Counted from the stretch's first letter, positions 34,438 through 42,546 are shown. The stretch: 64,000 nucleotides of DNA from Candidatus Peribacteraceae bacterium (GCA_028703835.1 JAQVMB010000002.1:33232-97231), one strand, 5' to 3'. Notes: generated from the letters alone by a model not told the origin. Made by a program: numbers and translations.

Positions 34438-34553
34438 AGGGGTGTAACTCAGTGGTTAGAGTGCCGCCGTAAGGGACTGTTATCTGAGGTCCGGAACAAA
34501 GATAACGGTTGGTTGATAACCCGGAAGTCGAGGGTTCGAATCCCTCCATCCCT
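34438..34553 (+). tRNA. tRNA-Ile(GAT)-like gene interrupted by 44 nt in the anticodon stem
   Basis: The ends form a proper tRNA: acceptor AGGGGTG (34438-34444)/CATCCCT (34547-34553), D-stem ACTC/GAGT, T-arm GAGGGTTCGAATCCCTC. If 34467-34510 is removed, the anticodon arm becomes CCGGG-TTGATAA-CCCGG, a perfect 5-bp stem with T33 and anticodon GAT. The insertion lies between positions 29 and 30. It contains GTTATCT/AGATAAC, able to form a hairpin, and its first and last bases (CCGT, ACGG) are complementary. CCA is not encoded, unlike the five other tRNAs. A consensus promoter and a terminator flank it, so it is probably transcribed. It may be a tRNA with a tiny intron, a pseudogene, or another small RNA. 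Confidence 0.6.
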
Positions 34554-34557
34554 GCTC

Positions 34558-34585
34558 GCCCCGTTCTCAAAACGGGGCTTGTTTA
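34558..34585 (+). terminator. Terminator of the interrupted tRNA-like gene
   Basis: GCCCCGTT (34558-34565) and AACGGGGC (34571-34578) around a 5-nt loop, followed by TTGTTTA. Confidence 0.75.
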
Positions 34586-34620
34586 GTAATCGTAAACATC
34601 AGTTCCAAACCAATGGAAAT

Positions 34621-35211
34621 TCAATTCTCCAGCACGATATCCAGACTGTGCAGAAGGGAAACCGCTTCCGGCAATGAGAAGACCGTCTTTTTCAGGATAT
34701 TGCTGCGGAAGTCGATGGCGTAATGGAACGCTCTTTTGAAATTGGCTTCGGTGAGGTTCGTGTTGTGGAAGATGGATTTTTCAAAATCCGTTCCTTCGAA
34801 ATCGGCTTTCGAGCAGTCCGTTCCCGTAAAATCCACCTCTTTTGCGATGCAATCCTTCAGGACGAGGTGCGGAATTTTAGCGTACCCGAAGAGCGATTGG
34901 CTCAGGTCGCTCTTCAGGAATTGAAGGCCGCGCATGTTCTTGCCGGGCCTCGTCCAATCGATGCCGATGGTTTTGCATTCCTGAAAGACGGTTTCCATGA
35001 AGGAGCAATCGATGAACTTTATGGCGCTCAGAAGCGATGCGCTGAACGTGCAGTCGATGAAATGGCACTGCCGGAACGTGCATTCGAGAAGCCTGCACTT
35101 CGAAAACGTGCATTTCTCAAATTCCTTCCCCACGATGTTCTCTCCGGTGACGTTCAGTCTTTCAAATTGCTGATTTGCAAAGATTTGCTGTGCATTTACG
35201 AAGGAATCCAT
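34621..35211 (-). CDS. Pentapeptide-repeat protein
   Basis: 196 residues made of A(D/N)LXX-like pentapeptides: CTFSKCRLLECTFRQCHFID, CSFMETVFQECK, DLSQSLFGYAK, VDFTGTDCSKADFEGTDFEK, NTNLTEANFKRAFHYA. Such proteins form a right-handed beta-helix; some (Qnr, McbG) protect DNA gyrase, but most have no known role. The Cys/Phe content resembles Qnr-like members, which is not proof of function. TAGAAT (35223-35218) lies 6 nt before the ATG. Confidence 0.85.
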   Translation of the reverse strand: MDSFVNAQQIFANQQFERLNVTGENIVGKEFEKCTFSKCRLLECTFRQCHFIDCTFSASLLSAIKFIDCSFMETVFQECKTIGIDWTRPGKNMRGLQFLKSDLSQSLFGYAKIPHLVLKDCIAKEVDFTGTDCSKADFEGTDFEKSIFHNTNLTEANFKRAFHYAIDFRSNILKKTVFSLPEAVSLLHSLDIVLEN

Positions 35212-35220
35212 GCATATATT

Positions 35221-35760
35221 CTACTGTATGGAGACAGGCTCGTCTGAAGATTCTTTGTTCTTGCCCGAAAGCAGATGCGTCATTTTGTGTTTATAATATG
35301 CCAAGTGGTATGTCGGTATCACGACGGACAGCATGATGACCGTCGGGATCGTCGATAAGGCGGGTTCCGCCGACGGGGGGCGGATGTACGGGATCCCGAA
35401 GCGATGGATGGCATAGCACGCCCCTGCGCTGAGGGCGGCGGGGATGGCCGTGGGGAGGAAATGGCTGAAGCGGGAAGGACAATGGTTTGCCACACATGCG
35501 TGGATTTTCATGATGACCGAGGCGGAAATGCCGGAATGGATCATTTGGTTGATCGCGGCACGGCCAACCGCCTGCATGCCGTGTTCGATGTTCATCATGC
35601 CGGATATGCATCCCATCGTTGCCACACCCAATCCCGCGATGGCATTGCGGTGTCGCATGATGAGCGCGCTGATGGACGATGATGAGGTTTGTTCGGCAGA
35701 TTCGACCGAAGGGGTGGTCTTTGGCTTCGTTGGCATCCTTGGAATCCTCGGCATCCTCAT
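35221..35760 (-). CDS. Multi-span membrane protein, unknown function
   Basis: 179 residues. After an N-terminal tail come hydrophobic spans around AIAGLGVATMGCISGMM, TAIPAALSAGACYAIHRFG and STIPTVIMLSVVIPTYHLAY. The first residues (RMPRIPRMPTKPKTTP) are encoded by a 9-bp-period repeat tract, so the natural N-terminus may have been replaced. ATG overlaps the prs stop (ATGA), implying translational coupling. No family recognised. Confidence 0.6.
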   Translation of the reverse strand: MRMPRIPRMPTKPKTTPSVESAEQTSSSSISALIMRHRNAIAGLGVATMGCISGMMNIEHGMQAVGRAAINQMIHSGISASVIMKIHACVANHCPSRFSHFLPTAIPAALSAGACYAIHRFGIPYIRPPSAEPALSTIPTVIMLSVVIPTYHLAYYKHKMTHLLSGKNKESSDEPVSIQ

Positions 35761-35762
35761 TT
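35722..35762. repeat. 9-bp-period tract at the prs/35221 gene junction
   Basis: On the minus strand AGGATGCCG, AGGATTCCA, AGGATGCCA, ACGAAGCCA. It forms the coding start of the downstream gene. Confidence 0.65.
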
Positions 35763-36686
35763 CTTATAAATATCCGTCACGCTCTTGCCCTCTTCGACGT
35801 TGCGCAAGACGCGGGCAAGCAGGGGGGCGATGGGCAGGATCTTCAGACCGGGGAAGGCTGCGGGATCGTTGGGGATGCTGTCCGTGACGACGATTTCGGC
35901 GAAGCCCGCTGCGGTGAGCCGCTCGACGGCGGGGCCTGAGAAGACGCCGTGCGTGGCTGCGGCGTACACGTCCGCATTGGCCCCCTGCGCCAGGAGCGCC
36001 TTCTTGGCGGAGAGGAGCGTGCCGGCGGTGTCGATGAGGTCGTCGTAGAGGATGCAGGTCTTGCCTGCGATATCACCCACGACCTGCTGGATCTCCGCCG
36101 TCTGGTGGGCGGGACGCGTCTTGTGCAGGATGGCGAGTTCCGCGCCCAGCGTATCCGCCAGTTTCTTCGCGCGCTTCGCGCCGCCCACGTCGGGGGCCAC
36201 GACGACGGGGTGCTTCAGCTTCTTGGAGCGGAAGTATTCCGTGAAGATGGTCCGGGAGCTGAGGGCGTCCGCCGGGATGGAGAAGAAGCCCTGGATCTGG
36301 TCCGAGTGCATTTCCAGCGTGATCACGTGGTCGGCGCCCGATTCCTCCAGGAGGTGTGCGATGAGCTTGGCGGAGATGGGTTCACGCGGCTCCGTCACGC
36401 GGTCCTGACGTGCGTAGGGGAAGTGCGGGAGGATGACATGGATGGAGCGGGCGAAGCTGAGGCGCGCCGCCTGGCACATGAGGAAGAGTTCCACGATGTC
36501 CTCATTGGGTTTCTGGCTTCCCGTCTGGAGCAGGTACACGTCCTGGCCGCGGACCGACTGTTCGAATTTGACGTAGTGCTCCCCGCAGCTGAATTTCTTG
36601 AGGCTTACCCTGCCGAGCGGGATGCCGAGTTCGGCCGCGAGGGCGGCGGCGAGGGCGGGGTGGGATGATCCGCTGAAGAGGTGCAT
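35757..36686 (-). CDS. prs: Ribose-phosphate pyrophosphokinase (PRPP synthetase)
   Basis: 309 residues, normal length. MHLFSGSSHPALAAALAAEL; RGQDVYLLQTGSQKPNEDIV; LPHFPYARQDRVTEPREPIS (ATP loop); ITLEMHSDQIQGFF; VVVAPDVGGAKRAKKLADTL; PRPP motif CILYDDLIDTAGTLLSAKKA. It makes PRPP from ribose 5-phosphate and ATP for nucleotide synthesis. It is divergent from the PRC-barrel gene; a -10-like TGTACT lies about 25 nt upstream. Confidence 0.92.
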   Translation of the reverse strand: MHLFSGSSHPALAAALAAELGIPLGRVSLKKFSCGEHYVKFEQSVRGQDVYLLQTGSQKPNEDIVELFLMCQAARLSFARSIHVILPHFPYARQDRVTEPREPISAKLIAHLLEESGADHVITLEMHSDQIQGFFSIPADALSSRTIFTEYFRSKKLKHPVVVAPDVGGAKRAKKLADTLGAELAILHKTRPAHQTAEIQQVVGDIAGKTCILYDDLIDTAGTLLSAKKALLAQGANADVYAAATHGVFSGPAVERLTAAGFAEIVVTDSIPNDPAAFPGLKILPIAPLLARVLRNVEEGKSVTDIYKK

Positions 36687-36777
36687 GGGGGTGCCGGGGA
36701 AGCGGGAGAGCAGTACAATCGTAGCACACCCCGTCACGCATGGCACCGCGCCGCGTTCCCGCTCCCCGTTTCCCCTG

Positions 36778-37311
36778 ATGCGCATCCGCTTCTCCACCGC
36801 ACGGGATCTTCCCGTCGTCGACGAGGATTTGGCCGTCCAACACGGCTCCGTTGCGGACATGCTCGTCCATCCCGATACCGGGAAGGTCGAAGGGTTCTTC
36901 GTGCGCATCCCCGGTTTCTTCCGCAGCGAACAATTGTTCCTGTCGTCGTCGGACATCATGCACTGGGGATTGCGCGTGGTCATCCGCGGGCCGGAGGCGT
37001 TGGGGCCGGTGGAGGATCGCGTGCGGCTGCAATCGCTCCTCGAAGACGGCCGCGTCCTGCTGGGGCAGCCCATCCTGACGGACACGGGGCGCGCGCTCGG
37101 CAGGTGCGCGGACCTCCAGTTCGATACGGTCCACTTCATGGTGGAGTGGCTGTGGCCGCGCAAGCTCTGGCGGTGGGGCGATCCCATCCCGCTTTCCCAG
37201 GTCATCGAGGTGCGGAAGGATGCCATCCTGGTGCGGGACCCGTCCGTGCCGGTACCCGAGAAGGAAGACGTGAAACCGCCGCTCATCGAACGCCTGCCGG
37301 AAGCGGCGTGA
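36778..37311 (+). CDS. PRC-barrel domain protein
   Basis: 177 residues with two related halves: MRIRFSTARDLPVVDEDLAV then GSVADMLVHPDTGKVEGFFV, and LEDGRVLLGQPILTDTGRAL then GRCADLQFDTVHFMVEWLW. The pattern of strand, G-x-V-x-D, and P-x-T-G-x-V matches PRC-barrels, used in RimM and in photosynthetic reaction-centre H subunits. The exact partner is unknown. The C-terminus is Pro/Lys/Glu-rich. Confidence 0.7.
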   Translation: MRIRFSTARDLPVVDEDLAVQHGSVADMLVHPDTGKVEGFFVRIPGFFRSEQLFLSSSDIMHWGLRVVIRGPEALGPVEDRVRLQSLLEDGRVLLGQPILTDTGRALGRCADLQFDTVHFMVEWLWPRKLWRWGDPIPLSQVIEVRKDAILVRDPSVPVPEKEDVKPPLIERLPEAA

Positions 37312-37316
37312 TGGTC

Positions 37317-37344
37317 AAAAAAAGCGCCCCGTTGGGAGCGCTTT
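37317..37344 (-). terminator. Terminator of the pilin-like gene
   Basis: On the minus strand AAAGCGCTCCC-AAC-GGGGCGCTTTTTTT: a 9-bp stem followed by seven T. Confidence 0.85.
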
Positions 37345-37361
37345 CGGAGGCGGGAGGAGGA

Positions 37362-37727
37362 TCAGGAGAGCCCGATGTTCTCGGCGCTCGTGAAGAATCC
37401 CACGATGATGCGGGAGACGAGGATGACGATGAGGCCGACGATGACGTAGATGATGGATTTCTTCGCCTTCTCCTTCTGCTCCTCTTCGCCTTGGGAAATG
37501 ATGAGGCGGATGCCCGCGATGATGATGTAAATCACCGCGATGAGCGCGAGGAAGTCGAGGACTTTCTTGATGAGGTTCCCGATCGTTTCCTTCAAGTCGC
37601 CGTTCCCGTCGGGAACGCCGATGTCGGGCAGGTCGCTGTCCAGCTGGGCGAAGGCGGGGAGCACGCCCGTCGATACCGCGACGGCGGTCGTCCAGAGGCG
37701 GTAGGTGATGCGGTCAAATACAGTCAT
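37362..37727 (-). CDS. VirB2/TrbC-like pilin candidate
   Basis: 121 residues: signal peptide MTVFDRITYRLWTTAVAVST with cleavage likely after AFA, then an acidic segment, helix VLDFLALIAVIYIIIAGIRLI, a charged turn (SQGEEEQKEKAKKS) and helix IIYVIVGLIVILVSRIIVGF. Two hydrophobic helices joined by a charged turn, after a signal peptide, is the shape of VirB2/TrbC major pilins. It could belong with the VirB4-like ATPase at 1.9 kb. Assignment rests on shape, not on recognised motifs. Confidence 0.6.
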   Translation of the reverse strand: MTVFDRITYRLWTTAVAVSTGVLPAFAQLDSDLPDIGVPDGNGDLKETIGNLIKKVLDFLALIAVIYIIIAGIRLIISQGEEEQKEKAKKSIIYVIVGLIVILVSRIIVGFFTSAENIGLS

Positions 37728-37899
37728 GAGGTGGGGGGAGTTGCTGGTATTCTTACTCGGGGAGCGGAAGTGTCGCAAGCCGCCATCCTTTTCATGGAGA
37801 GGAAAGGTCTTGACGCTGCATTGATCTGTGATTTGGTGAGTTCTTCTTTTTCGCGTCCACGATCAGGAAGAGCACATGGCGCATCCCGGTGTCCATGTC

Positions 37900-38457
37900 C
37901 TATGCATTGCTCGCGAATCCCGCACCGATGAGGACGACGGCGGGACCGGCGAACCACAAGTCCTGGTTATAGATCATGAGTTGCATGAGCGGGCTCTGCT
38001 GGATGATGGGGGAGAGCTGTGCCAGCTGTGGCATGGTCAGGTCCAGGATGGGGAGGTTGGACACGTACGTCAGGAGCGTGGAGAGGAGGAGTCCGGCCGT
38101 GGCGGCGCCGCAGAGGACCGTGACGATGATGTTCACCAGGGTTGTTTCCCGCGCATAGTGCACGCCGATGCCCGCTTTGACCGTCAGGAGGATCATCAGG
38201 ACGATGAAGAGGAGCAGCTTGAAGACGGAGAAGACCGGAAGGTCTGGGGACAGGCCGAGGAGGCTCTGCGACGTGAGGCCCGCTTCCTTGCCGACGCGCA
38301 GCAGGACATTGCCGATGCCCTGGACGGCCACGATGGCGATGTACGTGGCGATGATGACTTTCACGGATTCCTTCTTCCCGATGATGAACGTGTACGTGAT
38401 GACGATCGCGAAGAAGACGATGATGAAGAGGTCCCAGCTCAGCGTGAGGTTCGACAT
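37900..38457 (-). CDS. Multi-span membrane protein, unknown function
   Basis: 185 residues with about four hydrophobic spans: DLFIIVFFAIVITYTFIIG, VIIATYIAIVAVQGIGNVLL, LLLFIVLMILLTVKAGIGV, IIVTVLCGAATAGLLLSTLL. The layout recalls CvpA-like proteins but I see no clear match. TACGAT (38470-38465) lies 7 nt before the ATG. The 172-bp gap to the pilin-like gene shows nothing that I can name. Confidence 0.65.
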   Translation of the reverse strand: MSNLTLSWDLFIIVFFAIVITYTFIIGKKESVKVIIATYIAIVAVQGIGNVLLRVGKEAGLTSQSLLGLSPDLPVFSVFKLLLFIVLMILLTVKAGIGVHYARETTLVNIIVTVLCGAATAGLLLSTLLTYVSNLPILDLTMPQLAQLSPIIQQSPLMQLMIYNQDLWFAGPAVVLIGAGFASNA

Positions 38458-38507
38458 GTCCGTTATCGTACCCTGCGGAAGGATGCGGAGCTTCCGACCG
38501 CTTGCGC

Positions 38508-38560
38508 AATGTGTTGCTGGTTGCCGTTTACTGGTTTCTGGTTATCGATGATTGCCGGGC
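38508..38560. repeat. Short-period tract before truB
   Basis: TTGCTGGTTGCCGTTTACTGG then TTTCTGGTTATCG: units of TGGTTNC(C/T) type, as in the murD insertion. Confidence 0.5.
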
Positions 38561-38627
38561 AAACTGAACCCGAAAACCATGGCATCGACCCGTGCGCATC
38601 TCCTCTTTTCCCTCTATGCTGCCGGCG

Positions 38628-39482
38628 ATGCGACATGGTTTTCTCCTCATCGACAAGCCCGCGGGCGTGACGAGCCACGACGTGGTGGCGCAGGTGCGTC
38701 GCATGCTCCACGAACGTTCCGTGGGGCACTTGGGCACGCTGGATCCCGCCGCGACGGGGTTGCTCGTGCTGGCCGTTGGCCGCAAGGCGCTGAAGGTGGT
38801 GGAGATGTTCTCGCGCCTCACGAAGGCGTACGAAGCGGATGTGCGGTTGGGCGCGGTGAGCACGACGTATGACGGAGACGGAGCCATCGAGGAAGTGGTG
38901 CCACCCAAGGGATGGACCGTCCCCCCGCAGACCACGGTGCAGAACCTCTTGCGCGACCGATTTTTGGGACGCATCAAGCAGGTGCCGCCCGCGCACTCCG
39001 CCGTCCACGTGGGCGGGGAGCGCGCGTACCGCAAGGCGCGGCAGGGGAGGGCGGTGCACATTCCCGCCCGTGACGTGGAGATCAGCGCCTGCAATCTCCT
39101 CTCGTACGAATATCCCCGCTTGCGGCTGCACGTGGCGTGCGGATCCGGCACGTACATCCGTTCGTTGGCGCACGACTTGGGGCAGATGCTGCGCTGCGGC
39201 GGGTACCTGGAACGTCTGCGCCGGACGGAGGTGGGGGAGTGGCCGGTGTCACAGGCCGCGGCGCCCGCGGACATCGCCTGGGCGCGCGTTCTGCCGTTGA
39301 AAGATGTGCTCCAGGGACTTCCCCGCCGCGACCTGGCCGATGAGGAATGGCAGGAAGTGCAGTTCGGAAGGGATATCGAAGGGGAAGTGCAACCGCATAC
39401 CATCGGTTGGCATGGCGACATACCCGTCGCGGTCCTCGAACCGGGCGGGGAGGGGATCATCCATGCGCGGAAGGTGTTGTAA
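38628..39482 (+). CDS. truB: tRNA pseudouridine-55 synthase
   Basis: 284 residues. MRHGFLLIDKPAGVTSHDVV (motif I), VGHLGTLDPAATGLLVLAVG (motif II with catalytic Asp), YEADVRLGAVSTTYDGDG, PPAHSAVHVGGERAYRKARQ, and CGSGTYIRSLAHDLGQMLRC (motif III) are diagnostic for TruB. It modifies U55 in the T-loop of tRNAs. Start at 38628 is placed 7 residues before IDKPAG; ATG at 38616 or 38592 is possible. Confidence 0.92.
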   Translation: MRHGFLLIDKPAGVTSHDVVAQVRRMLHERSVGHLGTLDPAATGLLVLAVGRKALKVVEMFSRLTKAYEADVRLGAVSTTYDGDGAIEEVVPPKGWTVPPQTTVQNLLRDRFLGRIKQVPPAHSAVHVGGERAYRKARQGRAVHIPARDVEISACNLLSYEYPRLRLHVACGSGTYIRSLAHDLGQMLRCGGYLERLRRTEVGEWPVSQAAAPADIAWARVLPLKDVLQGLPRRDLADEEWQEVQFGRDIEGEVQPHTIGWHGDIPVAVLEPGGEGIIHARKVL

Positions 39483-39484
39483 TG

Positions 39485-39520
39485 CGTGAAGGGGTCAACC
39501 TACGGTTTCCCCCCTTCACG
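39485..39520 (+). terminator. Hairpin after truB
   Basis: CGTGAAGGGG (39485-39494) pairs with CCCCTTCACG (39511-39520), 10-bp stem, no T-run; likely ends or stabilises the truB transcript. Confidence 0.55.
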
Positions 39521-39644
39521 GGCATCCCCCTTCCCTGAGCGGTGTCGCTGCATCGTTGGGGCCCGGCAGAGCCACCCAACGCTTCGCGACCATTTCTTTC
39601 ATTATTGTTTTTAGAACGCATATTTGTTACCCTGCATCGGCTCT

Positions 39645-39721
39645 GGGTCAGTAGCTCAGTCCGGTAGAGCAGTTGCCTCTTAAGCAATTGGCCGTGGGTT
39701 CAAATCCCACCTGACCCACCA
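39645..39721 (+). tRNA. tRNA-Lys (CTT)
   Basis: 77 nt with encoded CCA. Acceptor GGGTCAG/CTGACCC, D-arm TAGCTCAGTCCGGTAGAGC, anticodon stem-loop GTTGC-CTCTTAA-GCAAT (anticodon CTT), T-arm GTGGGTTCAAATCCCAC. Confidence 0.93.
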
Positions 39722-39938
39722 CTCAACTCGCCGCGTTGCGGCTCGCTCGAGGTTTGTGTTCCTCGCTTGTGCTCGGAGCTTCACCACTCATTGAGCAAGA
39801 GTGTCCCGAGCGAACGGAGTGAGTCGAGTGACAGATCTAACCGTTACCACCCATTAATAACAAATTGCCCTATACTTCAAAAATTTCTTAACTGGTGACA
39901 TCGGGTCGATTTGAACAAAAGGTCATGGCTCCTGTGCT
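39722..39938. other. Intergenic region with repeat relics, no gene
   Basis: Holds CG-rich inverted pieces (CTCGCCGCGTTGCGGCTCG) right after the tRNA and a segment CCCGAGCGAACGGAGTGAG related to the CTGAGCG-AGTCGAAGG repeat core. No open frame or RNA gene is convincing. Confidence 0.4.
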
Positions 39939-41540
39939 TTAAGCCATGGCTGCTTGTGTCGGAGGTGCAGGATTCGCCGCTGGTTGCGGCTTTGCTGTCG
40001 GTGTTGCAGGCGTTGCTTCGGGCTTCGCTGTTTCCGGTTTCTTGTCCGTTTCCATTTTCTTGACTGCTGTATCACATGCTTCCTTCGTCAGTACCATTTT
40101 TCCGTCCGCAGCGGGCGGGACGGCTTCCTTCAGGAAGGCCTCTGCTTCTTTTGTGAGCCCGGTGAATTCCAGTGCCACTTTGCCGTTTGCATCCAGGGAA
40201 ACGACGATGTCAAAGTTCTCGGAAGCAATGTTCTTTTCCACCAGCATGCCCTTTATATTTTCTTTCAGAGCGGTGACTCCGTCATTTTGTGTGTCCGTCA
40301 GCTCCTTGGCCATCTGGTCAACGATCGCTTTCTCACCCTGTGTCTTATCTCTTTCCGCTTTTAACTGTGCACTGGTTTCCTGCATCTTTGTGACCTGCTT
40401 CGCATTTGCGTCGATTTCGTTCTTCAGATTGTCACGCTTCGCCTGCAGGTCACTGAGCACGTTGGCCGGCGTTTCCTTCTTTCCCTTGAGCGTTTGGATC
40501 TGAGCATCCATGTCGGCCAAGTCTTTGGTTTTCTGCGTGTTCGTTTCGATAAGGCCCTTGATGGATCCTTTCTCCGCTCCCTCGTCGTATTCGGTAATTT
40601 GCTGGTTGAGAGCTTCGATCTTGCCCTGTTTCTCATTGCTGATGGCGGTGAGGGCATCTTGCTCAGAACGGTCTGGTTTCTCTTTCTGTTTCTGACGAAC
40701 GTCCTTCATCACGTCGCGTCTCGTCGTAAGCTCTGCCTGCCCGCGTTCGCTTCCGTCGGCGGGTTTGTCCGTTCCTTTCGTCGTTCCTTGTTCCTGTCCC
40801 TCCTCTTTCGTCTCCGGCTTGTTGTTCAGCGACTTGTCGCCGATGCGTTGGAAGTACTCGATGGCAAGTGCGATCACCTTCAGGAAAGCAGCGAACTTGT
40901 CCGTGCCGTCCTTGGCTTCCTTCAGTTCCCGCATGGCCTGCTTCATTTCCCGCTGGATGCGTTCACCCTCGGTCTTGGGTTTGGTTTCCTTGCTTTGTTC
41001 GGGGGCGGGAGTTCCTGCTTCCGGCTTCTTGTTGTCCGGTTTGCCCTGTGTTTCGGGCTGGGTTTTTGGTTGGTCGGGCTGTTCTGCACTATTTTTCTTG
41101 TCCGGTTCTTTCCCCTCCCTCTCGTTCATTTCCGGTCCCACCAATCCTTGAATAGTACTCTTTAATGCGCCGGCACCCGTTCCGATTTTACCGCTAAAGT
41201 CGCGTATCTGTTCCTTTGCTTTCTTTGCGTCACCTGTCGCGCTGAGGGATTCGGTGTGCAAACTACCTGCCGTCTTCTTGAAATAATCTTCCACTTTCCC
41301 CAAGCCATTTGCAGCACTCCGGCCGAATTGCTTCAGTGTGTCGGTGGCTCGCTGCATCTGTTCCTGTGTGTTTTTATCTGCAGCATTCACACTTGTATCC
41401 GTTTTCTTTTTTATGTCGGGAGTTCCGTTCTGGTTTTCTTTAGCAGGCTTCGGCGCGTTTGTCGCTGCTGCAGGGGTTTCACCTCCTTTAAATACCAATC
41501 GATGTTCGCGAGTGCCCGTGTTGACGTGGTGCAATGTCAT
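39939..41540 (-). CDS. Large disordered/coiled-coil protein, unknown function
   Basis: 533 residues, very rich in Lys, Glu, Gln, Ala, Thr and Pro. Residues about 55-130 and 200-420 look helical with coiled-coil spacing (ISNEKQGKIEALNQQITEYD; DLQAKRDNLKNEIDANAKQV); 135-200 and the last 50 residues are Pro/Lys-rich and disordered. A small folded region VSLDANGKVALEFTGLTKEA lies near the C-terminus. No membrane span. ATG overlaps the stop of the upstream gene by 4 bp. Not a recognised family. Confidence 0.65.
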   Translation of the reverse strand: MTLHHVNTGTREHRLVFKGGETPAAATNAPKPAKENQNGTPDIKKKTDTSVNAADKNTQEQMQRATDTLKQFGRSAANGLGKVEDYFKKTAGSLHTESLSATGDAKKAKEQIRDFSGKIGTGAGALKSTIQGLVGPEMNEREGKEPDKKNSAEQPDQPKTQPETQGKPDNKKPEAGTPAPEQSKETKPKTEGERIQREMKQAMRELKEAKDGTDKFAAFLKVIALAIEYFQRIGDKSLNNKPETKEEGQEQGTTKGTDKPADGSERGQAELTTRRDVMKDVRQKQKEKPDRSEQDALTAISNEKQGKIEALNQQITEYDEGAEKGSIKGLIETNTQKTKDLADMDAQIQTLKGKKETPANVLSDLQAKRDNLKNEIDANAKQVTKMQETSAQLKAERDKTQGEKAIVDQMAKELTDTQNDGVTALKENIKGMLVEKNIASENFDIVVSLDANGKVALEFTGLTKEAEAFLKEAVPPAADGKMVLTKEACDTAVKKMETDKKPETAKPEATPATPTAKPQPAANPAPPTQAAMA

Positions 41541-41920
41541 GCTTGCGTGGTTTGAGTGGCGGAGGAGGCGGCGATATCGGATTCAAGTTGTGAGAGCGTG
41601 TTCGTTTCGTCTTTGCGACTCTCCGCTTCTGCGGATGTCATTGCGTTTTTGCGAAAATCATTCACGACGGCGCGCAGGCCATCTGTCCATGCCTGAAATG
41701 CTTTCTCGTAGCTGGCGTATGCTTGTTCGTACCGTTGCATCCGTGCTTGGTTTTCTTCAGGTGTTTCTGGTGCGTATTTTGCGTCGAGAGTGGGAATGAC
41801 TTCCGTCACCAGCTCCGGCTCGATCTTTGCCATCAAAGCATCGTAAATTTCCTTCCCCGTCGGGATGCGGAAGGGGAGTTGCGCTTGGCCGGCGGTCGTG
41901 ACGGCATCAGACATGTTCAT
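41537..41920 (-). CDS. Small helical protein, unknown function
   Basis: 127 residues; central part IPTGKEIYDALMAKIEPELV and YEQAYASYEKAFQAWTDGLR is helical, with an Ala/Ser/Thr-rich tail. It overlaps both neighbours by 4 bp (ATGA junctions at 41537-41540 and 41917-41920), so the three genes are translated as a coupled operon. No family recognised. Confidence 0.65.
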   Translation of the reverse strand: MNMSDAVTTAGQAQLPFRIPTGKEIYDALMAKIEPELVTEVIPTLDAKYAPETPEENQARMQRYEQAYASYEKAFQAWTDGLRAVVNDFRKNAMTSAEAESRKDETNTLSQLESDIAASSATQTTQA

Positions 41921-42546
41921 TGTTCGCCGCGGTCGCGGCCGGAAAGGGATTCCATGCAGTGGCGCTGGATGGTGCGCCAGTCAAAGGGGAACTTGTACGT
42001 CTCGCAGGCGCGCACGACGGCCGCGAAGGCGTTCCACGCGTCCGGCTGTTCGAAGAGAAAGGCGTTGCCTGTTTCCTGCACGGGGTTGTAGTCCTCCAGG
42101 CCGTCGGTTGCCGGCGCCAGCGGCACGACGCCGTAGCGGAGGCAGAGCTCCGGCTCCTTCATGCCCTTCGGGTCGGCCAGGAAGAGCGCCATGTCGGCGG
42201 CGGCGTACATCATGCGGATCTCGCGGTCGTCTTCCGCCACGATGTGGATGCGGTGCCCGTTCTCTTTCGCGAGTTTCGTGAAGAGCGCGCCGTACGAAGC
42301 GGAGCCTTTGCCGAGCACCAGGATTTCCATCTGCAGCGAGAGGAGGCCCGGGAGTAATTCCGCGAGGAGCTTGCCGCCGAGTTTGTCCGTCATGCCGGCG
42401 GGGAGGCAGAGCATGGGGCGCTTCGGTTCACTCGGCCACCCGAGCTCTTTCTGGAGCGCGGTCTTGTTCTGGATTTTCAAGTCGACCGTTCCGATGCTGT
42501 ATTTCCTGACGATGAGAGGGTCGTCGGAGGGGAGATGGAGGTGCAT
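41917..42546 (-). CDS. GT-B C-terminal half related to glycogen/starch synthase
   Basis: 209 residues. IQNKTALQKELGWPSEPKRP, MLCLPAGMTDKLGGKLLAEL, MEILVLGKGSASYGALFTKL, MMYAAADMALFLADPKGMKE and CLRYGVVPLAPATDGLED align with the ADP-binding C-terminal domain of GT5 glycogen synthases (NK-x-x-L-Q, L-G-x-G-x-x-Y, A-D-x-x-L-x-P, L-R-Y-G-x-x-P, T-x-G-L). The N-terminal acceptor domain is missing and no second ORF supplies it nearby, so it may be a regulatory or scaffold relic. It has an upstream TATAAT about 28 nt before the start. Confidence 0.65.
   Translation of the reverse strand: MHLHLPSDDPLIVRKYSIGTVDLKIQNKTALQKELGWPSEPKRPMLCLPAGMTDKLGGKLLAELLPGLLSLQMEILVLGKGSASYGALFTKLAKENGHRIHIVAEDDREIRMMYAAADMALFLADPKGMKEPELCLRYGVVPLAPATDGLEDYNPVQETGNAFLFEQPDAWNAFAAVVRACETYKFPFDWRTIQRHCMESLSGRDRGEQ

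Noticed and set aside
36598-36777. Longer N-terminus for the PRC-barrel protein
   Set aside because: Those 60 codons are antisense to the prs start and look random; the domain starts at 36778.
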